Shown here piece by piece: positions 57,863-64,000 of a stretch of DNA of 64,000 nucleotides. The position numbers were made by a program, and so were the translations under genes. Under the pieces are notes generated by a model that saw only the letters and a list, made by a program, of their open reading frames with translations, searched no databases and was not told the DNA's origin. Source of the DNA: Hyposmocoma kahamanoa (lineage: Eukaryota; Arthropoda; Insecta; Lepidoptera; Cosmopterigidae); NCBI RefSeq assembly GCF_003589595.1, contig NW_020653200.1, positions 6,738,541 through 6,802,540 on the forward strand, in the 5' to 3' direction. How positions within the stretch are numbered: position 1 is the first letter of the stretch; every line of letters begins with the position of its first letter.

Positions 57863-58106
57863 CATCGTCATCATTGTCAACCCATTGTATGTCCTACTGG
57901 TAGGTACGTGTCTTTTCTATGTAGAGGGTTTAATCCGTGCTGGTGCCCGATGCTGATTTCAAGCGTTTTCCAAGGTTTATGAACCTTCTTCGACGCGTAG
58001 GTTTCGTTTCTCTCAAAACACTCATAAATGCACGTAGTTTAGAAGTAAAAGTCAGGTACACGCTGCCACAGGGATTCGAACTCTGGGCTACCATCACTGG
58101 CTGCAG
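57863..58106 (-). repeat. tRNA-derived SINE family C, copy 5
   Basis: Plus strand: catcgtcatcattgtcaacc, gtcctactggtaggtacgtg, gttttccaaggtttatgaac, cttcttcgacgcgtaggttt, gccacagggattcgaactct (B-box complement) and gggctaccatcactggct. More diverged than the 60.2-kb copy. Confidence 0.75.
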
Positions 58107-58218
58107 CCTATAACACAAGCTATAATGAAGTTCAATTCAGAAACGTATAGATGGAAGTATCTTCTTGGTAACATGTAGCTGCACGGTATACTATGTATAT
58201 TATTTTTATAATATATAT

Positions 58219-58500
58219 AATTTTTATTAGCAATAGAGCTTCTTGTGAAAGAGTTCATCCCGAGAAGTACTGCCACCTTACCTATTTGTGACGCAAAGCG
58301 TAAGGGTGCTGCCGAAATTACAGGCACATAGGACTTGTCAATTTATGTCTCAGGGTAACGGGCGCAATGGGAGTGCCCCATTCACGCAGATCTTTGCGAT
58401 TTAAAGCTCTGAGTGGTGCTGCAATTGTTGTGCACAGGCGTGTCGCTTTCCCCCAGGCGCACGACTTGGTCGTCCTGTCACTTGGTATCATAAAAAGAAA
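58219..58500 (+). repeat. SINE-like family A, copy 11 (sense orientation)
   Basis: Sense: attagcaatagagcttcttg, tgaaagagttcatcccgaga, agtactgccaccttacctat, an internal deletion of the cggcagaaat-to-ccggttttg part, taagggtgctgccgaaatta, cttgtcaatttatgtctcag, tctttgcgatttaaagctct, gacaggcgtgtcgctttccc and cttggtatcataaaaagaaa. Confidence 0.9.
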
Positions 58501-58504
58501 AAGA

Positions 58505-59150
58505 TTACCTCGCTGGTCGACTAACTACGTGCCCGTAAGTTTTATATAATAATATGCATAAAACCCTATTTTATTGGCAAAAAAAAAAAAGGTATACAGG
58601 TATATATATGTTCACATCTTCGCAACCACACACACAGTTCTTAAAACTGAAATTGATTCCTATAATTTGCTAAATGAAAAAAAAAAACGGCAAAAAAGCC
58701 GTTTAAACCAGCCGAATGGACAATGAGTTAAAACCTTCAATCGCCGCACGGGTTTCTGCCCAAAATCGTGGGCGGAAACATTATACGCGTAAAATAAAAT
58801 GGAATTTGGTATAATTCCATACTTATTATAAAATTCGGCGTCACACAATACCCACCTTGCAATCTTACTTTGGATTGTCATTTACTACTACAATCGACGA
58901 CTCAATTTTACGAATCGACTTTTATGAATATCGATTCGAGTGTGTACGATAACGAGATTTTGTATCGATTCATTTTTGATGATACGATTCCATAGAAAAG
59001 CAAAATATATGTAAGCTAGCAATTAACGTAAATTTATTTTTACTTTAGAAATATTTCGTTGTAAATAGTTTTTGCCTTTCATTTCAGGCGTTAACACAAT
59101 TTAAAGACAGTATTAAGAAATCCAGGTTAAAACCCGGGAATTTGCCCATC
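58505..59150. other. Non-coding stretch
   Basis: An inverted word cggcaaaaaagccg (58689-58702) lies beside an A-run. A 73-residue minus-strand frame (58660-58881) is unrecognised. Nothing else is seen. Confidence 0.3.
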
Positions 59151-59154
59151 TCTG

Positions 59155-59400
59155 TTTATAGCATAACAAAGATTGCGACGGGCACAATGAGAAATTCAAG
59201 AGGTCGATTCCCGCTCCTCCGGTACCGATCGGAATTCCGAACGGAGGATGGGGAAAACACAGCTGTTAACCCCGGTTTGGGTTGCCTGCTTATGCGCTGG
59301 ATCGTATCCAGCTCGATCAAAGGAATTTTTATTTGTGTCTGTTCGGTTTTTGTATTAATAATAATATCATAAACAAAATGTTGGATTATCTCGTTTTGAA
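59155..59400 (+). repeat. Possible tRNA-headed SINE, unassigned family
   Basis: gcgacgggcacaatgagaaa is followed by a near-consensus B box in agaggtcgattcccgctcct. A GC-richer body comes next (ccgaacggaggatggggaaa, ggatcgtatccagctcgatc), then an A/T-rich tail with ttaataataatatc. Only one copy is in the window, so this rests on the B box, the composition and the tail. Confidence 0.4.
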
Positions 59401-59961
59401 TATACAACCGATTTTGGGCAGTAAGGGTCAATGTACTTTACCGCGGAAAGGAATGGAAGCGGGTTTTTGTAACCATAGCATAGTTAAGTTTATGTTACGA
59501 GTAATTGTGCAACTTGAGCCTTAGAAATGTCTATTTCCTAGTTATATCTATATATATGACTATACTATACTATTAGTCACGTCGGTCTGCTTATCACTGA
59601 ACATTTATTACTTGTTTTTTTTACGCACGTATCACGTATTGTGTGAATATGATGAAATGAAATTTGATGTAAAGACGTACAAAATAGACGGTATATGTTC
59701 AAGTAGGAAGGTAGATATGTAAAAATAATAACAATAATGGCGGATTTGCCCTAAGGTCCAGTAGGCCCACTTAGGGCGCTTAGGCCGACCAATCGTGACA
59801 AAAAATTCACTGATGTGACAAATGACTGAGTGACTAAAGGCTCACGCACATTATGGCGGGCCGTACATGGGCCTGACTGCATCGTACAACAATAATCTTC
59901 CTAAATCGCTTTCGTACATTTTATGTATAAAATATAGATAATAATAATAACTATAACAATA

Positions 59962-60172
59962 ATAACAATGCATACACTCAACATAGCCCCACACTAGGGA
60001 AACCCTTTGTCCCGGGTGCCATAGACCACACTTAGACAACCACAAATTACACCCAAACTCACGAGGAAAATAAATTTAGGCCTTACAAATATTTCATCCG
60101 GCCCGGGAATCGAACTTAGAACCTGTGCGTGGTATTACGGCATGGTACCGGTTCGGCCATGGACGCAGTTAC
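59962..60172 (-). repeat. tRNA-derived SINE family B, copy 7
   Basis: Plus strand: aataataacaatgcatacac (tail), tcaacatagccccacactag, ggtgccatagaccacactta, gacaaccacaaattacaccc, tccggcccgggaatcgaact (B-box complement) and ggttcggccatggacgcagt (head complement). Nearly complete. Confidence 0.9.
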
Positions 60173-60189
60173 ATATCTATAATGTACTG

Positions 60190-60511
60190 TACAACCATCA
60201 TCATCATCATCATCAACCCATTTATACGTCCCACTGCTGGGCACGGGACTCCTTTCAGACGAGGGTTTGAGGCCATAGTCCGCCACACTGGCCCAATGCG
60301 AGTTGGGGACTTTACACATTTTCCAAGGGTTGTGAACCTTTATCAACGCGCAGGTTTCATCACGATGTTTTCCTTCACCGATAAGCTCATGATAAGTTTC
60401 AAATTAAATTTCGCACATAAATTCCGAGAAACTCAGAGGTGCGAGGCCGGATTCGAACCCACGACCTTCTGCTTGAGAGGCAGTAGGTCAAACCATTAGG
60501 CTACCACGGCT
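60190..60511 (-). repeat. tRNA-derived SINE family C, copy 6 (best copy)
   Basis: Plus strand: catcatcatcatcatcaacc, cccactgctgggcacgggac, tccgccacactggcccaatg, cgcgcaggtttcatcacgatg-type block, ttccttcaccgataagctca, ttaaatttcgcacataaatt, gaggccggattcgaacccac (B-box complement) and aaccattaggctaccacggc (A-box complement). In the minus sense it has a tRNA-like head, a unique body and a (GAT)n tail. This copy is the best reference for the family. Confidence 0.9.
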
Positions 60512-60629
60512 TCACTACATCATATTATCTACATATTACCACTCGGTCTGTCTGTCTGATCGCGACAAACTAAAAAACTACTGAACGGATTTTCATGCGG
60601 TTTCCACCAATAGACAGAGTGATTCTTCT

Positions 60630-61010
60630 ATCTCTCTATTGAATCTGGCCTTCCAGTTCCCAAATTCTCCTTTGATTGATCCCAGAATCTTTCGAAATAT
60701 CTTCCGTTCCGCCACTAAAAATTTATGTTCTTACTTTAGCGTTAGTGTCCATACATTAAGATTGGCCTAATTACTGTTTTGTAGACACGAATCTTTGTAG
60801 TCCTGCTTAGTAACTTGGACACCAACACTTTGTGAAGGGCTGTTGTACATCGTAGCGCGTTTACTATGCAATTACTGATTTTATCCTCCCTTTTATTTAT
60901 GTCGGTAATAGTGCATCCCAGGTATTTAAATTTTTCGACGCCCTTATTTGTCGTACCGTTCACTTGGAGAGTTAAAAATAGTAAACATGTTTTCCATCAT
61001 TTTGTAGTGA
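60630..61010 (-). pseudogene. RTE-like LINE reverse-transcriptase fragment
   Basis: On the minus strand: LQVNGT, VEKFKYLGCTITDINKREDK, a NALRCTTALHKVL segment, KLLSRTTKIRVYKTVIRPIL, MYGH, then a frame change, and ERKIFRKILGSIKGEF. These are the classic post-palm/thumb motifs of RTE-like LINE polyproteins ('FKYLG...I', 'RLLSR.TK...YK..IRP.L.YG', 'ERKI.R.I.G'). The catalytic FADD region is missing. The best-preserved part is 60742-60963. It is truncated and frameshifted, hence inactive. Confidence 0.8.
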
Positions 61011-61339
61011 AATCATATCATGAGGAAGGTTTAATTGTACAATTTATTCTACAATTACAATTTATGTAGGTTTTGTGTAAGTTGGCTGAAATACGACGAT
61101 AAATGTTGAAGATGTCGGAAAAAATTATGACGGCTGGGCGCTTTACTGGCGTGCGCCCCGTAAACTAACAGAAATATATTATATCAAATCAATGTTCTAG
61201 AAAAATATTAAAATTATTAATAATATTAAATAATTATTAAATAGTACATTTCTGAATCGATTTCGATAAAAGTTGACTATAAAGTAAATTCATTATGTAG
61301 TCTACCAGTATATGATGAGTGCTGAGAAAGGGGCGGCTG

Positions 61340-61720
61340 GTACCTACTGACTACATGGCATGGGGCCTAGGGCGGCCAGGACTGCAAATCCGACAGTGCT
61401 TATACTGTTTGAGCAGAATTGGAAGTACAGCCAGTTGCCTAACGGTCAACAATTCACAGTTTTCATACAGAGTTGTAACTAGTTGGAAACTCGTAAGGAC
61501 GAAAGGTGCTCAGTAAAAGGACGGCACGCCGGGCTACTTCAACGGGCATCAAATTCGTTTTATTACCAGTACCCCAAATAGAAATACAATGTGATATCAA
61601 TGTCTGACATAGAGCAAAGTAAAAAGAAGCAAAGATTAGCTTTAGAATTTTATAGTCTACAACCTGTCTTAAATTTTTAAATATGTAGATAAGCTTTCGA
61701 ATTTTTCCACCCAAATTTTA
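61340..61720 (-). pseudogene. LINE reverse-transcriptase C-terminal fragment (second family)
   Basis: On the minus strand: GKIRKLIYIFKNLRQVVDYK, a KLIFASFYFALCQTLISHC segment, ISIWGTGNKTNLMPVEVARR and AVLLLSTFRPYEFPTS. After a small frame change comes YENCELLTVRQLAVLPILLK. The order is that of the C-terminal region of Jockey/CR1-like insect LINEs ('Y.AL.QS...Y....WG......L...Q..A.......'). The upstream catalytic part is absent. Best-preserved part: 61463-61714. Confidence 0.75.
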
Positions 61721-61852
61721 TATATTATCATGATTTTTAAAACTCAAACATTATTTGGCCTATGGATACTACCGCGATTTAAATGGATTCGTGTGCATCA
61801 AATTGAATGGATCCATGTCGAAGTAAAGATCTTTTTTTAAGTAAGTCACTTA

Positions 61853-61960
61853 TAGACTTTTTATGCTATAAAGTGACGGGACAAACAAATCGTGCATGTT
61901 GTGGCAAGCGACACGCCGATCGACCGACAAGTTGACAAATCTCATGAGCCTAGTGCTGGG
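61853..61960 (-). repeat. SINE-like family A, copy 12 (internally deleted)
   Basis: Plus strand: ttttatgctataaagtgacg, ggacaaacaaatcgtgcatg, tggcaagcgacacgccgatc, then a jump to aagttgacaaatctcatgag. About 100 bp of the middle are missing. Confidence 0.7.
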
Positions 61961-62580
61961 TCATAAAAGAAATTTCAATTATGAAAAATTCTTATTTTTC
62001 CGAATATTTTTCCTGTACTTTTGCACATTTGACAGCTGAAATCTGTAAATGTTGAAAATACTGAACGAAAAGGATGGTGATTAAATACGATTTCTGTTAC
62101 CTAAGCCTTATAAGCCGACAGGTCTTATTTCCCGAGGTACCTTATTTTAGATCTCGTTTTACTCTAACTTGCTTTCAGCTATATAATTTTATTTTATTTT
62201 AGAATTTTCGATAAATAATACTTTAAAATATGGGTGGTTTGTGGAAAGGGCGAAAGCGTCAATTCCATTACAATATCTACGCCCTGTTTTTAAATTCTAT
62301 TTTGGTTTTTATTAAGCTTAAGTTTTAAAATTCAATTTAAAAGAGGACGTAAAAGTTTTAAAATTGTCATGCAAAACCAAAACATGCTCCCATGAAAAAA
62401 ATATTCGAAATGGCGCTTTCGGCCTTTCTACAAAGGGCCGACGATATCTGAACGTGGAATATAGGCATTTGAATTATACATATTTTTCCAATTTTTTCCG
62501 GAACAATATCCACTTATTAGGATTAGGACACACAACTTATTGTGATTTTTTTGGAAAGTTACCCAACAGTACCTACATAC
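61961..62580. other. Non-coding stretch
   Basis: AT-rich. I see no gene or shared repeat. Confidence 0.3.
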
Positions 62581-62581
62581 G

Positions 62582-62692
62582 CCTGTAATTTCACCAGCAC
62601 CCTTGACCTTCAAAGCCAGGACACAATAATGCTCACATTAGGTGCTGTTGGGCGGCAGAAATTATGTATGGTGGCAGTTACTTCATTGGATT
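62582..62692 (-). repeat. SINE-like family A, copy 13 (distal fragment)
   Basis: Plus strand: cctgtaatttcaccagcacc, cttgaccttcaaagccagga, aatgctcacattaggtgctg, gggcggcagaaattatgtat and ggtggcagttacttcattgg. Only the tail-distal half is present. Copy 12 carries only the tail-proximal half 620 bases away in the same orientation, so the two could be halves of one split element. Confidence 0.8.
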
Positions 62693-62754
62693 TAATATTA
62701 ACGTCATCAACAATCTCTCAGTCGTGTTTGATTTGGCGGCTCAAGGGTTTATTT

Positions 62755-63236
62755 TTAACCGACTTAAAAAAACGAGGTTCTCAATTCGAATGTAGAATGT
62801 TTTTTTTTGTATGCATGTTACGCGAACCGTTACATTTGTGAACCGATTTGCACGATTCTTTTTTTGTTGGAAAGAGGGTACCTCCACAGTGGTCCCATTT
62901 AATATTGAAGAAAATCATCCACCTCTAAGCGTGGCTGTTCACGCATGAAGACTCATTTTTATAAATAGCGCCTAAATTTTATTATAAGGAGCAATTATTT
63001 TAATGGTTGATTTTGCTATTCTTCACTTCAAGGCGTTTTTCTCTCCATATACTTTGTATAGTGAGAACCGATTTTTATTATCTCCTATGTCAAGTCCCGT
63101 ATAGTGGCGAACTAGGCGATGAATCCAGGTTTGCGCACTTTCCGGTAACCGATTTCAATAAAACTTGGTAATTATATGTAATTCCACGTACTTTTGAGGT
63201 CGGTTTTTTTAGTACTCTGTACTGAGATTATTGAAG
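62755..63236 (+). repeat. Dispersed repeat F, copy 2 (longer)
   Basis: It opens with aaccgacttaaaaaaacgag and gttctcaattcgaatgtaga, then gaaccgatttgcacgattct, agagggtacctccacagtgg, a segment absent from the 6.3-kb copy (about 62945-63105), aactaggcgatgaatccagg, ggtaaccgatttcaataaaa and ctctgtactgagattattga. No coding frame. Confidence 0.65.
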
Positions 63237-63239
63237 TAG

Positions 63240-63616
63240 AAGAAACTGGTGTAAAATAGATTAGGCGCGAAAACGTAACTGACAGTTACATTTCGCATTT
63301 ATAATATTAGTTTGGATTAAATTTAGTACACATAGTAGTAATCTGTGTTGGTGTTAGTATTATAGTGATTAGCTATATAAAAATATCTTTAGGTAGCAGT
63401 GGCGAGGCGTCCATATAACTCGATTTTCACTGGCTTGCCTAAAATTTTCCACGTAATATTAAATACTACATTTTGTGGTAAATTTTAAGTGTAGAATAAG
63501 TTAACCAGTGAAATGAAATGTATCAGTACCTTGATAAATCTCAATAAAACTATTCCAATTATAATATATTATAATAGGGGTTAAAGTATGAAATTGCCGA
63601 TTTGTACTGAAAATCT
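63240..63616. other. Non-coding stretch
   Basis: AT-rich. Nothing is recognisable before the gap. Confidence 0.3.
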
Positions 63617-64000
63617 NNNNNNNNNNNNNNNNNNNNNNNNNNNNNNNNNNNNNNNNNNNNNNNNNNNNNNNNNNNNNNNNNNNNNNNNNNNNNNNNNNNN
63701 NNNNNNNNNNNNNNNNNNNNNNNNNNNNNNNNNNNNNNNNNNNNNNNNNNNNNNNNNNNNNNNNNNNNNNNNNNNNNNNNNNNNNNNNNNNNNNNNNNNN
63801 NNNNNNNNNNNNNNNNNNNNNNNNNNNNNNNNNNNNNNNNNNNNNNNNNNNNNNNNNNNNNNNNNNNNNNNNNNNNNNNNNNNNNNNNNNNNNNNNNNNN
63901 NNNNNNNNNNNNNNNNNNNNNNNNNNNNNNNNNNNNNNNNNNNNNNNNNNNNNNNNNNNNNNNNNNNNNNNNNNNNNNNNNNNNNNNNNNNNNNNNNNNN
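63617..64000. other. Assembly gap (N)
   Basis: All 384 positions to the end of the window are N. Confidence 1.

Noticed and set aside
60190..60511. Possible functional tRNA gene because of good A and B boxes
   Set aside because: The head is fused to a SINE body and a (GAT)n tail, and there is no intact acceptor stem. The same holds for all family B copies.
1..64000. CRISPR array, operon or bacterial gene cluster
   Set aside because: Composition, tRNA-derived SINEs, LINE remnants and splice-site-like exons show an insect genome. No regularly spaced repeats other than the three-unit minisatellite.

Overview
The window looks like AT-rich, gene-poor, repeat-rich DNA from a moth or butterfly (Lepidoptera). 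There are no bacterial-style operons. Open frames are short and mostly random, and the identifiable content is nearly all interspersed repeats. Several repeat families resemble known lepidopteran SINEs and LINEs, for example the family containing cccactgctgggcacgggac with a (GAT)n tail. I found no intact multi-exon gene, no functional tRNA or rRNA gene and no CRISPR array. The last 384 bases are an N gap.

The mobile-element layer has these parts. (1) A decayed, nearly full-length transposase at 8.5-10.4 kb (minus) shares motifs with the RAG1/Transib superfamily. (2) Old LINE reverse-transcriptase tails lie at 2.2, 19.7, 27.8, 60.7 and 61.5 kb, with detached LINE 3' ends at 27.4, 37.8 and 56.1 kb. 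(3) A broken Ty3/Gypsy-like pol lies at 21.2-23.3 kb. (4) A mariner transposase remnant at 53.9-54.1 kb sits beside a 694-bp inverted-repeat element that carries a 98-99 bp tandem array. (5) A 255-bp foldback MITE lies at 5.4 kb and a 128-bp MITE at 46.8 kb. (6) At least three SINE-like families recur: family A (13 copies), tRNA-derived family B (7 copies) and tRNA-derived family C (7 copies, including fragments), plus single copies of other tRNA-headed elements. Several are nested: B inside A at 16 kb, a LINE end inside C at 27 kb and a MITE inside a SINE at 46.8 kb.

The host-gene layer is thin. The best candidates are a 3'-terminal coding exon on the plus strand at 56537-56673 (acceptor, 45 open codons, stop, AATAAA) and a CpG-rich presumed first exon on the minus strand at about 48202-48540, which ends in a consensus splice donor. 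A short exon-like frame with a donor at 13543-13645 may encode part of a Myb/SANT-like DNA-binding domain. The two host candidates point away from each other as 'left-going' and 'right-going' genes, so most of the window may be intronic or intergenic. A few other frames look mildly coding but are unrecognised.
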